Shown here in pieces: positions 1 to 9,665 of a stretch of 64,000 nt of DNA (the stretch's first letter is position 1; every line of letters begins with the position of its first letter). The translations under genes and the position numbers were made by a program. A model generated the notes under the pieces. It was given only the letters and a program-made list of their open reading frames with translations. It had not been told where the DNA came from and did no database searches. Source of the DNA: Sporomusa malonica (GTDB lineage: Bacteria; Bacillota; Negativicutes; Sporomusales; Sporomusaceae); NCBI RefSeq assembly GCF_900176355.1, contig NZ_FWXI01000016.1:1-64000 (forward strand), read 5' to 3'.

Positions 1-95
1 TTACACCGATTGCTATCGAAGAAGGTCTGCGTTTCGCTATTCGTGAAGGCGGCCGTACTGTTGGCGCTGGTGTTGTTACCGCGATTATTAAGTAA
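1..95 (+). CDS. tuf: Elongation factor Tu, C-terminal end (partial)
   Basis: The reading frame open from base 3 encodes the last 30 residues of EF-Tu, including the family-typical ending [15 protein letters not shown] followed by K and TAA. EF-Tu delivers aminoacyl-tRNA to the ribosome. The 5' part lies outside the window. Its position directly ahead of rpsJ is the usual junction of the str and S10 operons in Firmicutes. Confidence 0.95.
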
Positions 96-119
96 TTAGA
101 TTTAAATATATGTTTGGCA

Positions 120-200
120 GAGGCGGCTTCGGTCGCCTCACAGCCAGACAGGACCGGCGATGACGTGGAAGGTGGCCCGCACGCGCGGGGAAATTTCCAC
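120..200 (+). promoter_or_regulatory. Structured leader between tuf and rpsJ
   Basis: Two strong hairpins lie in the 152-base gap. The first (120-139) has an 8-bp stem capped by a C(UUCG)G tetraloop. The second has outer arms GTGGAA (165-170) and TTCCAC (195-200) and an inner stem CCCGC (176-180) / GCGGG (185-189). No T-tract follows either one, so they are not obvious terminators. By position this could be an autogenous control or processing element for the S10 operon, but I do not recognise a described family. Confidence 0.45.
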
Positions 201-247
201 CGAGAATGTCCGTTCAGAGAAACTGGGCGATAAGGAGGAATAAATAA

Positions 248-559
248 ATGGCTAAACAACAAAAAATCAGAATCCGCCTTAAGGCATATGACCACAAGGC
301 GCTTGACCAAAGTGCGGCCAAGATTGTTGAAACCGCAAAACGTACTGGCGCCATGGTTTCTGGCCCTATTCCGCTTCCTACAGAGAAAAATATCTTTACT
401 ATTCTGCGTTCACCCCATGTCAATAAAGACTCCCGCGAGCAATTTGAAATGCGGACTCACAAGCGTCTTATTGACATCCTGGAGCCGACCCCCAAGACGG
501 TTGATGCCTTAATGCGTCTCGACTTGCCGGCTGGTGTGGACATTGAAATCAAGCTGTAG
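248..559 (+). CDS. rpsJ: 30S ribosomal protein S10
   Basis: This 103-residue protein matches S10 throughout (starts [20 protein letters not shown], contains the SGPIPLPT segment). S10 sits in the head of the 30S subunit and is also the NusE partner of NusB in antitermination. It is the first gene of the S10 operon. The ATG lies 7 bases after AAGGAGG, so the start is secure. Length is normal for the family. Confidence 0.98.
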   Translation: MAKQQKIRIRLKAYDHKALDQSAAKIVETAKRTGAMVSGPIPLPTEKNIFTILRSPHVNKDSREQFEMRTHKRLIDILEPTPKTVDALMRLDLPAGVDIEIKL

Positions 560-574
560 GAGGAGGTGCGATAA

Positions 575-1216
575 ATGGCTAAAGGAATTTTAGGAAAAAA
601 ACTAGGTATGACCCAAATCTTTACGGCTGAGGGTAGAGTTATTCCGGTTACTGTTATTGAAGCCGGTCCCAATGTCGTAGTGCAAAACAAGACAGTTGAA
701 AATGATGGCTACAATGCAGTCCAGCTAGGGTTTGGCGCTGTCAAAGAGAAAAAGGTTAACAAACCGTTAAAGGGTCACTTTGCTAAGGCCAACGTCAAAC
801 CAGTAAAGTTTATCCGTGAGCTGCGCCTGCCTGGAGCCTCTGAATATACAGTAGGTCAAGTTCTGAACGCTGATGTATTCAGCGAAGGTGAACTTATTGA
901 TGTAACTGGTCCTGCTAAAGGCAAAGGATTTGCCGGCGGCATTAAACGACATAACTTTGCCCGCGGACCTATGGCCCACGGTTCTAAATCCCATCGTGAG
1001 CCTGGTACCATTGGTTCCCGGATGAGCGGTGGCGGCGGTAAAGTATTTAAAGGCAAAAAACTCCCAGGTCGTATGGGCGGACAAAAAGTAACCGTTCAGC
1101 GCCTGCAAGTAGTCCGCGTAGATGTACCCCGCAACCTTCTTCTGGTTAAAGGTGCTGTTCCCGGACCTAAAGGCAGTTTTGTGATTGTTAGAAATACAGT
1201 AAAACCCAATAAGTAA
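575..1216 (+). CDS. rplC: 50S ribosomal protein L3
   Basis: This 213-residue protein begins [16 protein letters not shown], the classic L3 N-terminus, and carries the conserved loop [20 protein letters not shown] that reaches toward the peptidyl transferase centre. The start follows a GGAGGAGG ribosome-binding site 15 bases after rpsJ. The gap to rplD is 68 bases and contains a small GTGGC/GCCAC hairpin of unclear meaning. Confidence 0.98.
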   Translation: MAKGILGKKLGMTQIFTAEGRVIPVTVIEAGPNVVVQNKTVENDGYNAVQLGFGAVKEKKVNKPLKGHFAKANVKPVKFIRELRLPGASEYTVGQVLNADVFSEGELIDVTGPAKGKGFAGGIKRHNFARGPMAHGSKSHREPGTIGSRMSGGGGKVFKGKKLPGRMGGQKVTVQRLQVVRVDVPRNLLLVKGAVPGPKGSFVIVRNTVKPNK

Positions 1217-1284
1217 TCGCAGCTTGTGGCTTTGCGCCACGGCGTAGAGCGCAGGTTGCGAGCATCGAAAGGAGGATGTGCTAT

Positions 1285-1911
1285 ATGCCTAAAGTGGCAG
1301 TATATGATATGACCGGTGCAAAAACCGGTGAAGTGGAACTCAATGATAGCGTATTTGGCGTAGAAATAAACGAAGCCCTTGTTCATCAGGCAGTTGTTAT
1401 GCAGCTGGCAAGCCAGCGTCATGGCACTCACGCAACCAAGACCAGATCGATGGTACGCGGTGGCGGCAGAAAACCCTGGAAACAAAAGGGAACCGGCCGG
1501 GCACGGGCTGGCAGCATCCGTTCCCCATTATGGGTAGGTGGCGGTGTTGCGTTTGGTCCGCATCCGCGCAGTTATAAATTCAGCATGCCCCGTAAGGCGC
1601 GTCGTCTGGCTATTAAATGTGCGTTAACTGCTAAAGTTAATGACGGTGGTTTAATGGTTGTTGAAGACATCAACTTTGCTGAGCCTAAGACCAAGGATGT
1701 TGTTAAACTTCTCGGTAATTTTGAGGCTAGTGACAACAAAGCACTAATTATCACTGTAGATCAAAACGACAATGTCGTAAAATCGTCCCGTAACATTCCT
1801 GGTGTTAAAGCCATTAATTCCATGGGGCTTAATGTATACGACTTGTTGCATCATGATAAAGTGTTAGTAACCAAAGATGCAATCGCTAAGATTGAGGAGG
1901 TGCTGGCATAA
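1285..1911 (+). CDS. rplD: 50S ribosomal protein L4
   Basis: L4 lines the peptide exit tunnel. The extended loop ([21 protein letters not shown] around residues 55-75) is present. An in-frame ATG at 1276 directly abuts the AAAGGAGG site and is too close to it to be used. The ATG at 1285 ([11 protein letters not shown]) has ideal spacing and gives 208 residues. The stop codon overlaps the rplW start by one base, suggesting translational coupling. Confidence 0.97.
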   Translation: MPKVAVYDMTGAKTGEVELNDSVFGVEINEALVHQAVVMQLASQRHGTHATKTRSMVRGGGRKPWKQKGTGRARAGSIRSPLWVGGGVAFGPHPRSYKFSMPRKARRLAIKCALTAKVNDGGLMVVEDINFAEPKTKDVVKLLGNFEASDNKALIITVDQNDNVVKSSRNIPGVKAINSMGLNVYDLLHHDKVLVTKDAIAKIEEVLA

Positions 1912-2198
1912 TGTCAAACCTACGCGATGTACTCATTAAGCCGTACATTACAGAGAAAACTACTGCAATGATGGCTGACAACAAATATACTTTTATTGTG
2001 CCGCTTACAGCCAATAAAATCGAAATTCGCCAAGCTGTTGAGCAAATTTTTAAGGTTAAAGTTCTTGATGTTAGTACCATCCGGGTATTAGGCAAGACTA
2101 AGCGCATGGGCAAACATCTTGGCAAGCGCAGCGACTTTAAAAAAGCTATTGTTAAACTGGCTCCTGGCGAGCGCATTGAATTCTTCGAAGGTGTATAA
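1911..2198 (+). CDS. rplW: 50S ribosomal protein L23
   Basis: This 95-residue protein with the L23 signature ([20 protein letters not shown]) forms the docking site at the exit tunnel for trigger factor and SRP. The start overlaps the L4 stop (TAATG). Length is normal. Confidence 0.98.
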   Translation: MSNLRDVLIKPYITEKTTAMMADNKYTFIVPLTANKIEIRQAVEQIFKVKVLDVSTIRVLGKTKRMGKHLGKRSDFKKAIVKLAPGERIEFFEGV

Positions 2199-2226
2199 CC
2201 AAATTTCCTAAAAAGGAGGGGCACAC

Positions 2227-3051
2227 ATGCCAGTTAAAAGTTTTAAACCATACGCTCCTGGCAGAAGGTTTATGACGGTAGCCGATTTTTCGGATATTAC
2301 GTCAGACCGTCCCGAGCGTTCTCTGACCGAGCGTCTCCAAAAGCATGCCGGTCGTAACCAACAAGGCCGTTTAACCGTAAGGCATCAAGGCGGCGGTCAC
2401 AAGCGTTTATACCGTATCATTGACTTTAAACGCAATAAAGACGGTATTCCCGCAACTGTTGCCACCATTGAATATGATCCTAACCGTTCAGCACGGATTG
2501 CCCTCTTAAACTACGCTGACGGCGAAAAACGTTATATTCTCGCACCTAACGGTCTTAAAGTGGGCGATACCATCATGAGCGGCGCGGAAGCCGATATCAA
2601 GGTTGGTAATGCCTTAGCACTTAAGAATATTCCGGTAGGTACTCAACTCCATAACATTGAAATGAAAATCGGCAAAGGCGGCCAATTGGTCCGTTCGGCG
2701 GGCGCTTCGGCTCAGTTGATGGCTAAAGAAGGCAGCCACGCACTCTTACGTTTGCCATCTGGCGAACTGAGAAAAGTTCATATTAACTGCCGGGCTACTA
2801 TCGGCCAGGTGGGCAATCTTGAACACGAAAATATCACAATCGGTAAAGCTGGCCGTTCACGTTGGCTGGGTATTCGTCCTGCTAACCGCGGTGTCGCAAT
2901 GAACCCGATCGACCATCCGCATGGTGGTGGCGAGGGCCGTTCGCCTATCGGCCGTAAGCATCCTGTTACTCCGTGGGGCAAATGCGCAATGGGTGCAAAA
3001 ACCCGTAAAAGCAAAGCTTCTGACAAGCTGATTGTTAAGAAACGGAAATAA
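2227..3051 (+). CDS. rplB: 50S ribosomal protein L2
   Basis: This 274-residue protein helps assemble the peptidyl transferase centre and subunit bridges. The C-terminal signature around [19 protein letters not shown] (residues 218-236) contains the conserved histidine important for function. The N-terminus [18 protein letters not shown] is typical. AAGGAGG lies 8 bases before the ATG. Confidence 0.98.
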   Translation: MPVKSFKPYAPGRRFMTVADFSDITSDRPERSLTERLQKHAGRNQQGRLTVRHQGGGHKRLYRIIDFKRNKDGIPATVATIEYDPNRSARIALLNYADGEKRYILAPNGLKVGDTIMSGAEADIKVGNALALKNIPVGTQLHNIEMKIGKGGQLVRSAGASAQLMAKEGSHALLRLPSGELRKVHINCRATIGQVGNLEHENITIGKAGRSRWLGIRPANRGVAMNPIDHPHGGGEGRSPIGRKHPVTPWGKCAMGAKTRKSKASDKLIVKKRK

Positions 3052-3094
3052 TCTCGAATTGCGATGGATGAATCATCGAAAGGAGGCTATTTAG

Positions 3095-3376
3095 GTGTCA
3101 AGATCAATTAAAAAAGGACCTTATGTGCAAGAAAGCCTGCTCAAGAAAATTGATGCGCTTAATGCTAAAAATGATAAAAAAGTTATCAAAACCTGGTCAC
3201 GCAGCTCGACGATTCTGCCTAACTTTGTTGGACACACACTGGCTGTTCATGACGGCCGTAAGCATGTGCCGGTATATGTTACCGAAGACATGGTTGGACA
3301 CAAGCTTGGCGAATTTGCGCCGACCCGGACATATAAAGGCCACAGTGGTTCTGAACGGTCTACTGGGGTAAGATAA
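3095..3376 (+). CDS. rpsS: 30S ribosomal protein S19
   Basis: This 93-residue protein begins [19 protein letters not shown] and contains [18 protein letters not shown], both diagnostic of S19, which sits in the 30S head near S13. It starts with GTG, placed 8 bases after AAAGGAGG. A 49-base gap separates it from rplV. Confidence 0.98.
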   Translation: MSRSIKKGPYVQESLLKKIDALNAKNDKKVIKTWSRSSTILPNFVGHTLAVHDGRKHVPVYVTEDMVGHKLGEFAPTRTYKGHSGSERSTGVR

Positions 3377-3425
3377 CATATTCTTAGCAAAAATCCGGGG
3401 ATTACAGCCGGAAGGGGGTTAAACA

Positions 3426-3758
3426 ATGGAAGCTAAAGCAATTGCCAGACATATTCGCATTGCTCCCCGTAAAATCCGCATAGTTATTGATTTAATTCGC
3501 GGCAAAAACGTGGGCGAGGCTTTTGCAATTTTGAAATACACTCCGAAAGTCGGAGCTGAAGTTCTGGAAAAAGTGCTCAAATCAGCAATCGCTAATGCTG
3601 AACACAACTACGACCTGAATACCGATGCTCTCTTTATCTCACAGGCATTTGTTGATCAGGGACCAACCTTGAAGCGCATTCATCCGCGTTCACGCGGCCA
3701 GGCATTCAAGATTTTAAAGCGTACCAGCCACGTAACGCTGGTTGTTAAAGAAAGATAA
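3426..3758 (+). CDS. rplV: 50S ribosomal protein L22
   Basis: This 110-residue protein ([20 protein letters not shown]) matches L22. The beta-hairpin that lines the exit tunnel corresponds to the [18 protein letters not shown] segment near residues 78-95, a site where macrolide-resistance changes are known in other bacteria. A GAAGGGGG site precedes the ATG. Confidence 0.97.
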   Translation: MEAKAIARHIRIAPRKIRIVIDLIRGKNVGEAFAILKYTPKVGAEVLEKVLKSAIANAEHNYDLNTDALFISQAFVDQGPTLKRIHPRSRGQAFKILKRTSHVTLVVKER

Positions 3759-3783
3759 GCTAAAGACGAAGGAGGGAAATTTA

Positions 3784-4461
3784 GTGGGTCAAAAAGTTAA
3801 TCCGCATGGTCTTCGTCTTGGCATTGTAAAAACTTGGGACGCAAAATGGTATGCCGACAAAGATTATGCTAAAAACCTGCATGAAGATATCAAAATCCGT
3901 GATATGCTGAAAGAAAAGCTTTACACCTCGAATGTGTCGAAGATCATTATTGAGCGTGCGGCTAATCGAGTGAAAGTTACCATACACACTGCTAAGCCTG
4001 GTATGGTTATCGGTCGCGGTGGCAGTGGAATTGAGAATATTAAAAAATGGCTGAAAGATCTTACCGGCAAGATTGTTGATGTAAATATTGCCGAGATTAA
4101 GCAAGCCGAACTTGATGCTACTTTAGTTGCTGAAAACATTGCTGCTCAGCTCGAAAAGCGTATTGCTTTCCGTCGGGCAATGAAGCAATCAGTAACTCGC
4201 ACCATGCGCATGGGAGCAAAAGGTATTAAAGTAATGGTTGGCGGTCGCTTAGGCGGCGCTGAAATTGCTCGTACTGAGAGCTATCGTGAGGGCAGTATTC
4301 CCCTGCACACTTTGCGTGCCGACATTGACTATGGCACTGCAGAAGCTGCAACCACTTATGGCCGTATAGGCGTAAAAGTCTGGATTTACAAAGGCGAAGT
4401 TCTGCCTGAAGCCAAAAAGACTGTTGTCGCTGCCGCCGCCACTGAAGGGGGCGAGAGATAA
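3784..4461 (+). CDS. rpsC: 30S ribosomal protein S3
   Basis: This 225-residue protein begins [13 protein letters not shown], the invariant S3 N-terminus, so the GTG at 3784 after GGAGGG is the start. The longer upstream frame overlaps rplV. It contains the KH-type RNA-binding motif [16 protein letters not shown] around residues 75-90. S3 shapes the mRNA entry tunnel. The last base overlaps the rplP start. Confidence 0.97.
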   Translation: MGQKVNPHGLRLGIVKTWDAKWYADKDYAKNLHEDIKIRDMLKEKLYTSNVSKIIIERAANRVKVTIHTAKPGMVIGRGGSGIENIKKWLKDLTGKIVDVNIAEIKQAELDATLVAENIAAQLEKRIAFRRAMKQSVTRTMRMGAKGIKVMVGGRLGGAEIARTESYREGSIPLHTLRADIDYGTAEAATTYGRIGVKVWIYKGEVLPEAKKTVVAAAATEGGER

Positions 4462-4937
4462 TGCTTATTCCTAAAAGAGTAAAGCATCGCAAACAATTCC
4501 GCGGCCGCATGACTGGTAAAGCCACAAAAGGTATTACTGTTTCTCATGGTGAGTTCGGTCTGGTTGCTCTTGAGCCGGCTTGGATTACCAACCGTCAAAT
4601 CGAAGCAGCCCGTATCGCCATGACCCGTTATATCAAACGGGGCGGTAAAGTTTGGATTAAAATATTCCCAGATAAGCCGATTACTGCTAAACCTGCTGAA
4701 ACTCGCATGGGTAGTGGTAAAGGTTCGCCGGAATACTGGGTAGCGGTTGTTAAGCCTGGTCGTGTCATGTTTGAAATGGACGGCGTGCCTGAAGAGACTG
4801 CGCGTGAAGCTATGCGTCTTGCCGCACATAAACTGCCCATTAAGACAAAGTTCGTTACGCGGGAGGATACCGCTAATTTGGATATGGACGCACCTGGTGC
4901 CAATGCTAAAGCAGGTGGTGAAGTAAATGAAGGCTAA
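4461..4937 (+). CDS. rplP: 50S ribosomal protein L16
   Basis: L16 binds near the A-site tRNA elbow. The protein starts [17 protein letters not shown] and includes the conserved [20 protein letters not shown] segment (about residues 81-100). At 158 residues it is slightly longer than usual because of an acidic/Gly-rich tail that runs into rpmC. Overlaps at both ends (1 base with rpsC, 11 with rpmC) indicate tight coupling. Confidence 0.97.
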   Translation: MLIPKRVKHRKQFRGRMTGKATKGITVSHGEFGLVALEPAWITNRQIEAARIAMTRYIKRGGKVWIKIFPDKPITAKPAETRMGSGKGSPEYWVAVVKPGRVMFEMDGVPEETAREAMRLAAHKLPIKTKFVTREDTANLDMDAPGANAKAGGEVNEG

Positions 4938-5124
4938 TGATATCCGCGATATGAGTGCAGCCGAACTCGACCAAAACCTAAACAAATTAAAAGAGGAACT
5001 GTTCAACTTACGGTTCCAACACGCTACCGGCCAATTGGATAACCCCATGCGGATTCCTGCCGTCAAGAAAACAATTGCCCGCATCAAAACTGTTCAGCGT
5101 CAGCGTGAACTTAAGGCTCAGTAA
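4927..5124 (+). CDS. rpmC: 50S ribosomal protein L29
   Basis: This 65-residue helical protein ([18 protein letters not shown], then [15 protein letters not shown]) matches L29, which lies next to L23 at the exit tunnel. It overlaps the end of rplP by 11 bases, and its ribosome-binding site GGTGG lies inside rplP. Confidence 0.97.
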   Translation: MKANDIRDMSAAELDQNLNKLKEELFNLRFQHATGQLDNPMRIPAVKKTIARIKTVQRQRELKAQ

Positions 5125-5165
5125 GTTGGCACAATGCTAGTGAGTATGAAGGGAGGCAATGTAGA

Positions 5166-5426
5166 GTGACCGTTGAAAGAAACGAGCGCAAGGTCCGTAT
5201 TGGCAAAGTAGTAAGCGATAAAATGGACAAAACAGTAGTAGTAGCCGTTGAGCGTTTAGTACGGCACCCGCTGTATCATAAATCCATTAAACAAACAGTT
5301 AAGTTTAAAGCTCATGACGAGAATAACGAAAGCCATATTGGTGATACCGTTAAGATTATGGAAACCCGCCCACTGTCCAAAGAAAAGCGCTGGCGCGTGG
5401 TTGAAGTTCTGGAAAGAGCACAATAG
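5166..5426 (+). CDS. rpsQ: 30S ribosomal protein S17
   Basis: This 86-residue OB-fold protein contains [19 protein letters not shown] and the family-typical [17 protein letters not shown]. It is one of the first proteins to bind 16S rRNA. The start is GTG after GGGAGG. It closes the S10 part of the cluster. The 85-base gap to rplN shows no clear terminator or promoter. Confidence 0.97.
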   Translation: MTVERNERKVRIGKVVSDKMDKTVVVAVERLVRHPLYHKSIKQTVKFKAHDENNESHIGDTVKIMETRPLSKEKRWRVVEVLERAQ

Positions 5427-5511
5427 TAAATAACCCAAATACGAAGTAAGCTTCTAAGGCTCGTCTGCTCTTAACGTGCATCGAGTCACATGAGGAAGGA
5501 GGATAAGCACT

Positions 5512-5880
5512 ATGATTCAACAACAGAGTATCCTGAGTGTTGCTGATAATACCGGCGCAAAGCAAATTATGTGCATCCGCGTACTGGGTGGCTCATACCG
5601 CCGCTATGCCAACATTGGCGATGTTATCGTTGCGTCTGTTAAAGACGCTACACCCGGTGGCGTTGTCAAGAAAGGCGATGTAATTAAAGCAGTTGTTGTT
5701 CGTTCCAAGAAGGGACTGCGTCGTCCGGACGGCTCGTACATCCGGTTTGATGAAAACGCCGCAGTTGTTATTAAAGATGATAAAAGCCCGAGAGGTACAC
5801 GGATATTTGGACCTGTAGCCCGCGAACTCAGGGACAAAGATTTCATGAAGATTATCTCACTGGCGCCGGAAGTTATCTAG
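5512..5880 (+). CDS. rplN: 50S ribosomal protein L14
   Basis: This 122-residue protein begins [20 protein letters not shown], the hallmark of L14, a subunit-bridge protein near the factor-binding side. It is the first gene of the spc block. A GAAGGAGG site lies upstream of the ATG. Confidence 0.98.
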   Translation: MIQQQSILSVADNTGAKQIMCIRVLGGSYRRYANIGDVIVASVKDATPGGVVKKGDVIKAVVVRSKKGLRRPDGSYIRFDENAAVVIKDDKSPRGTRIFGPVARELRDKDFMKIISLAPEVI

Positions 5881-5898
5881 ATTAAGGAGGTGTCCGGA

Positions 5899-6237
5899 GT
5901 GTCCGAAGCCCAAAGATTGCATGTAAAAAAAGGCGACAAAGTTGTTGTACTGTCAGGCAAAGATAAAGGCAAAGAAGGCAAAATCGTAGAAGCTCTGCCT
6001 AAAAAAGGCAAAGTAGTGGTTGAAGGCGTAAACAAAGTAAAGCGCCACACGAAGCCTAGCCAAAAAGCGCCCCAGGGTGGCATTTTGGTAAAGGAAGCTG
6101 CTCTTTCTTCTGCCAAAGTTATGCTGGTATGCCCTGCTTGCAGCAAACCTACCCGCATTAAGAAAACTCAGCTCGCTAGCGGCTCGTTTGCTCGTGCCTG
6201 CAAAAAATGCGGCGAAGTTATCGATAAAGACAAGTAA
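5899..6237 (+). CDS. rplX: 50S ribosomal protein L24
   Basis: This is an assembly initiator with an N-terminal KOW motif ([20 protein letters not shown], residues 10-29). The C-terminus carries two Cys-x2-Cys pairs (C78/C81 and C101/C104), the zinc-ribbon form of L24. A GTG at 5890 is fused to the AGGAGG site and too close, so the GTG at 5899 is preferred, giving 112 residues. Confidence 0.95.
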   Translation: MSEAQRLHVKKGDKVVVLSGKDKGKEGKIVEALPKKGKVVVEGVNKVKRHTKPSQKAPQGGILVKEAALSSAKVMLVCPACSKPTRIKKTQLASGSFARACKKCGEVIDKDK

Positions 6238-6269
6238 TAAACCATCTTCCCTGAAAGGAGGTAAAACAT

Positions 6270-6812
6270 ATGGATACAAGACTTAAAGAAAAATATAAAA
6301 ATGAAGTAGCCAAAGCTATGATGGAAAAGTTCGGCTATAAAAATGTTATGGAAATTCCTAAAGTTGAGAAGGTTGTTATCAATATGGGGGTCGGTGAAGC
6401 AGTAGGCAACCCCAAAATTCTCGACGCTGCTGTAGGCGATATGACTCTAATCGCTGGTCAGAAGCCGATTATAACCAGAGCTAAGAAATCCATCGCGGCT
6501 TTCAAAATCCGCGAAGGTATGCCTATTGGTGCTAAAGTTACCATGCGCGGCGAACGGATGTATCAATTCCTTGATAAATTGTTCAACATCTCTTTACCTC
6601 GGGTTCGTGACTTCCGCGGCGTAAGCCCTAAAGCCTTTGATGGCCGTGGCAACTACTCTTTAGGTATTAAAGAACAGCTGATATTCCCCGAGATTGACTA
6701 CGACAAAGTAGACAAGATTCGTGGAATGGATATCATCATTGTTACCACCGCCAAGACCGACGAAGAAGCAAGAGAACTGTTAAGATTAATGGGTATGCCA
6801 TTCAGCGCATAA
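6270..6812 (+). CDS. rplE: 50S ribosomal protein L5
   Basis: This 180-residue protein binds 5S rRNA and contacts P-site tRNA. Characteristic stretches are [26 protein letters not shown] and [18 protein letters not shown] precedes the ATG with good spacing. Confidence 0.98.
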   Translation: MDTRLKEKYKNEVAKAMMEKFGYKNVMEIPKVEKVVINMGVGEAVGNPKILDAAVGDMTLIAGQKPIITRAKKSIAAFKIREGMPIGAKVTMRGERMYQFLDKLFNISLPRVRDFRGVSPKAFDGRGNYSLGIKEQLIFPEIDYDKVDKIRGMDIIIVTTAKTDEEARELLRLMGMPFSA

Positions 6813-6860
6813 CTGTTCATAGATAGAGTACTGAACAGTTTATAAGAAGGAGGGAATTCG

Positions 6861-7046
6861 GTGGCCAAGAAGGCTTTAATTGAGAAATGGAAAAACGAGC
6901 CTAAGTTTAAGGTACAAAAGTACAACCGCTGCAAAATTTGTGGTCGTCCGCACGGATATATGCGCAAATTCGAAATGTGCCGGATTTGTTTCCGGGAACT
7001 GAGCTACAAAGGCGCCATTCCTGGAGTAACCAAGGCAAGCTGGTAG
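6861..7046 (+). CDS. rpsZ: 30S ribosomal protein S14, zinc-binding type
   Basis: This 61-residue short S14 carries the zinc knuckle CKIC (24-27) and CRIC (40-43). It is the C+ form typical of Firmicutes, as opposed to the longer zinc-free paralogue. It starts with GTG after AAGGAGG. S14 sits in the 30S head. Confidence 0.97.
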   Translation: MAKKALIEKWKNEPKFKVQKYNRCKICGRPHGYMRKFEMCRICFRELSYKGAIPGVTKASW

Positions 7047-7079
7047 TAGCAGCAACATATAGGAAGGGGGTTCTAAACC

Positions 7080-7478
7080 ATGGTAATGACCGATCCGATT
7101 GCCGATATGCTTACGCGCATTCGCAACGCTAACTCGGTTTTTCACGATAAAGTCGAAATTCCGGCATCGAAAATTAAAAAATCTGTAGTACAAATTCTGA
7201 AAGACGAAGGTTTTATCAGAGACTACGATACAATTGCCGATGGCAAGCAAGGAATGATTCGTGTAAGTCTGAAATACGGACCGAACCGCGAAAAAGTAAT
7301 TACTGGAATTAAGCGCATTTCTAAGCCCGGTCTTCGCGTTTACGCTAAGAAAGAGCAACTGCCGCGCGTACTGGGTGGCCTCGGAATTGCGATTATCTCG
7401 ACATCCAAAGGCATCATGTCTGACAAAGCCGCTCGCAAAGAAGGTCTCGGCGGCGAAGTAATCGCATACGTTTGGTAG
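7080..7478 (+). CDS. rpsH: 30S ribosomal protein S8
   Basis: This 132-residue protein with [16 protein letters not shown] at its start and [20 protein letters not shown] at its end is S8, a central 30S assembly protein and, in E. coli, the spc operon repressor. I chose the ATG at 7080 because the AGGAAGGGGG site is 9 bases away. The ATG at 7086 is 15 bases away. Confidence 0.97.
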   Translation: MVMTDPIADMLTRIRNANSVFHDKVEIPASKIKKSVVQILKDEGFIRDYDTIADGKQGMIRVSLKYGPNREKVITGIKRISKPGLRVYAKKEQLPRVLGGLGIAIISTSKGIMSDKAARKEGLGGEVIAYVW

Positions 7479-7501
7479 TCTAGTGATACAGGAGGTGCAA
7501 T

Positions 7502-8053
7502 ATGTCTAGAATTGGTAGGAGTCCCATCACTGTTCCTGCTGGTGTTACCGTAACCATCGGTGAAAACAACGTAGTGACAGTTAAAGGCCCTAAAGGCGAA
7601 CTGACCCGTCAGTTCCATAAAGATATGATTATCGAACTGGAAGACAGTGTCATTAATGTCAAGCGGCCTACAGATAATAAAGAACACCGCTCGCTCCATG
7701 GTCTGACCAGAACCCTGGTTAGCAACATGGTAACAGGCGTAACCCAAGGTTTTGCTAAAACCCTGGAGATTGCTGGCGTAGGCTATCGTGCCGCTAAAGC
7801 CGGTCAAAAACTGGCGCTCACCTTAGGCTTTTCGCATCCGCTGGAGGTTGAGCCGCCTGCAGGTCTTACAATTGATGTTCCCGCGCCTAACCGGATTGTT
7901 GTTTCCGGAATCGACAAAGAAGCTGTCGGCGCACTTGCTGCAAAAATCCGTGGCTACCGTGAGCCAGAGCCCTATAAAGGCAAAGGCATTAAGTACGAAG
8001 GCGAAGTTATCCGCCGTAAAGTCGGTAAAGCCGGCGGTAAAGGCAAGAAATAA
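7502..8053 (+). CDS. rplF: 50S ribosomal protein L6
   Basis: This 183-residue protein ([19 protein letters not shown]) has the C-terminal L6 signature [20 protein letters not shown]6 lies near the sarcin-ricin loop at the factor-binding site. AGGAGG precedes the ATG. The lysine/glycine-rich tail is normal. Confidence 0.98.
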   Translation: MSRIGRSPITVPAGVTVTIGENNVVTVKGPKGELTRQFHKDMIIELEDSVINVKRPTDNKEHRSLHGLTRTLVSNMVTGVTQGFAKTLEIAGVGYRAAKAGQKLALTLGFSHPLEVEPPAGLTIDVPAPNRIVVSGIDKEAVGALAAKIRGYREPEPYKGKGIKYEGEVIRRKVGKAGGKGKK

Positions 8054-8091
8054 ACTCATAAAAGGCAATTCAAGCGAAAGGAGTGAACACC

Positions 8092-8460
8092 TTGCTGCGT
8101 AAACCGAGCAAAAACATCGGACGTCAAAAGCGCCAACTAAGAGCCCGGAAAAATCTTATTGGCACCACCGAACGCCCCCGTCTTAACGTATTTCGTAGTT
8201 TGAAGCATATGTATGCTCAAATTATCAACGATAAAACTGGCGCTACCCTCGTATCGGCTAGCACCATGGATAAAGAGGTACTGGCTAAAGTTGAGTACGG
8301 TGGAAACATTGATGCAGCTAAAGCTGTAGGCGAGGCAATCGCCAAACGGGCCCTCGAAAAAGGAATCACTAAAGTGGTATTTGACCGTGCTGGTTACATT
8401 TATCACGGCCGCGTTGCCGCCCTGGCTGCTGCTGCACGCGAAGCTGGACTTGAATTCTAA
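8092..8460 (+). CDS. rplR: 50S ribosomal protein L18
   Basis: This 5S rRNA-binding protein contains [19 protein letters not shown] and ends [11 protein letters not shown] as usual. The GTG at 8083 is contiguous with the AAAGGAG site. TTG at 8092 ([10 protein letters not shown]) has correct spacing and matches the family N-terminus, giving 122 residues. The rare start codon is noteworthy but plausible here. Confidence 0.94.
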   Translation: MLRKPSKNIGRQKRQLRARKNLIGTTERPRLNVFRSLKHMYAQIINDKTGATLVSASTMDKEVLAKVEYGGNIDAAKAVGEAIAKRALEKGITKVVFDRAGYIYHGRVAALAAAAREAGLEF

Positions 8461-8477
8461 GAAAAGGAGGGAAATTA

Positions 8478-8978
8478 ATGGCCAGAATTGATCACACCGG
8501 TCTTGACCTTAAGGAAAAAGTAGTATTTATCAACCGGGTTGCCAAGGTAGTTAAAGGCGGTAGACGCTTTTCTTTCAGCGCTCTGGTAGTTGTCGGCGAT
8601 GGCAACGGCCATGTAGGTTTCGGCTTGGGCAAAGCTGCTGAAGTGCCGGAAGCTATTCGTAAAGGCGTAGAAGACGCCAAGAAAAACCTGATTAAAGTTC
8701 CTATTGTCGGCACCACTATTCCTCATCAAATCATGGGTGAGTTCGGCGCCGGTAAAGTGCTGTTAAAGCCTGCCTCCGAAGGTACAGGCGTAATTGCTGG
8801 CGGCCCAGCTCGTGCTGTGCTTGAACTTGCTGGCATTCACGACATCCTGACCAAATCGCTTGGCTCATCTAACGCCAACAACATGGTTCGCGCTACAATC
8901 GCTGGTCTTAGCCAGTTAAAACGCGCTGAGCAAGTTGCTAGCCTGCGCGGCAAGACCGTTCAGGAATTGTTGGGTTAA
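8478..8978 (+). CDS. rpsE: 30S ribosomal protein S5
   Basis: This 166-residue protein contains the S5 signature [20 protein letters not shown] (residues 23-42) and [21 protein letters not shown]5 contributes to decoding fidelity and mRNA unwinding. AAAGGAGG lies 7 bases before the ATG. Confidence 0.98.
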   Translation: MARIDHTGLDLKEKVVFINRVAKVVKGGRRFSFSALVVVGDGNGHVGFGLGKAAEVPEAIRKGVEDAKKNLIKVPIVGTTIPHQIMGEFGAGKVLLKPASEGTGVIAGGPARAVLELAGIHDILTKSLGSSNANNMVRATIAGLSQLKRAEQVASLRGKTVQELLG

Positions 8979-8990
8979 GGAGGTAACACA

Positions 8991-9176
8991 ATGGCGAAAC
9001 TTAAAATTACATTAACTCGCAGCGTGATTGGCAGACCTGAAGATCAGCGTGCAACAGTAGTAGCACTCGGTCTCAAAAAAACCAATAGCTCTGTAGTTCA
9101 AGAAGATAATGCGGTAATCAGAGGCATGGTTCGCAAAGTAGAACACCTTGTTACCGTAGAGCAAGTTGCAGAATAA
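8991..9176 (+). CDS. rpmD: 50S ribosomal protein L30
   Basis: This 61-residue protein matches bacterial L30 ([19 protein letters not shown], then NNSSV-like and [12 protein letters not shown]). It lies 12 bases after rpsE, with AAGGAGG before the ATG. Confidence 0.97.
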   Translation: MAKLKITLTRSVIGRPEDQRATVVALGLKKTNSSVVQEDNAVIRGMVRKVEHLVTVEQVAE

Positions 9177-9224
9177 AATTTCTAGTGGCAATAGCCAACA
9201 TACTAGTTCAAGGAGGTGCTGTTA

Positions 9225-9665
9225 ATGAAATTACATGAATTAGCTCCAGCGCCTGGTTCAAAAAAAGTTCGCACTCGTGTAGGCCGTGGCCTTGGTTCCG
9301 GTCTAGGAAAAACTGCTGGTAAAGGTCACAAAGGCCAAAATGCTCGTGCCGGCGGCGGTGTGCGTCCTGGTTTTGAAGGCGGCCAAAAGCCCTTGTACTT
9401 AAGACTGCCTAAGCGCGGTTTTACCAATAAATTCGCTAAAGAATACAGCGAAATTAACGTAATTGAGCTCAACCGCTTTGATAACGGTGCAGTTGTTGAT
9501 CTCGAAGCTTTGGTAGACGCAGGCGTAGTTAAAAAAGTACTTGATGGTCTTAGAATCTTAGGCAATGGCGAGCTCACCAAGGCTTTAACAGTTAAAGCCA
9601 ATGGCTTTACTAAGTCGGCCGCTGAAAAAATTCAGGCTGCCGGCGGTACAGTCGAGGTGATTTAA
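9225..9665 (+). CDS. rplO: 50S ribosomal protein L15
   Basis: This 146-residue protein starts [14 protein letters not shown] and carries the Gly/Arg-rich N-terminal extension [20 protein letters not shown] that threads into 23S rRNA. An in-frame GTG at 9216 touches the AGGAGG site, so the ATG at 9225 is chosen. The stop codon is immediately followed by the secY start. Confidence 0.97.
   Translation: MKLHELAPAPGSKKVRTRVGRGLGSGLGKTAGKGHKGQNARAGGGVRPGFEGGQKPLYLRLPKRGFTNKFAKEYSEINVIELNRFDNGAVVDLEALVDAGVVKKVLDGLRILGNGELTKALTVKANGFTKSAAEKIQAAGGTVEVI

Noticed and set aside
767..1240. A 157-codon reverse-strand frame in rplC
   Set aside because: Antisense shadow of rplC without any domain or ribosome-binding site.
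4386..5087. A 233-codon reverse-strand open frame across rpsC, rplP and rpmC
   Set aside because: Antisense to certain ribosomal genes, with no start signal or recognisable domain.
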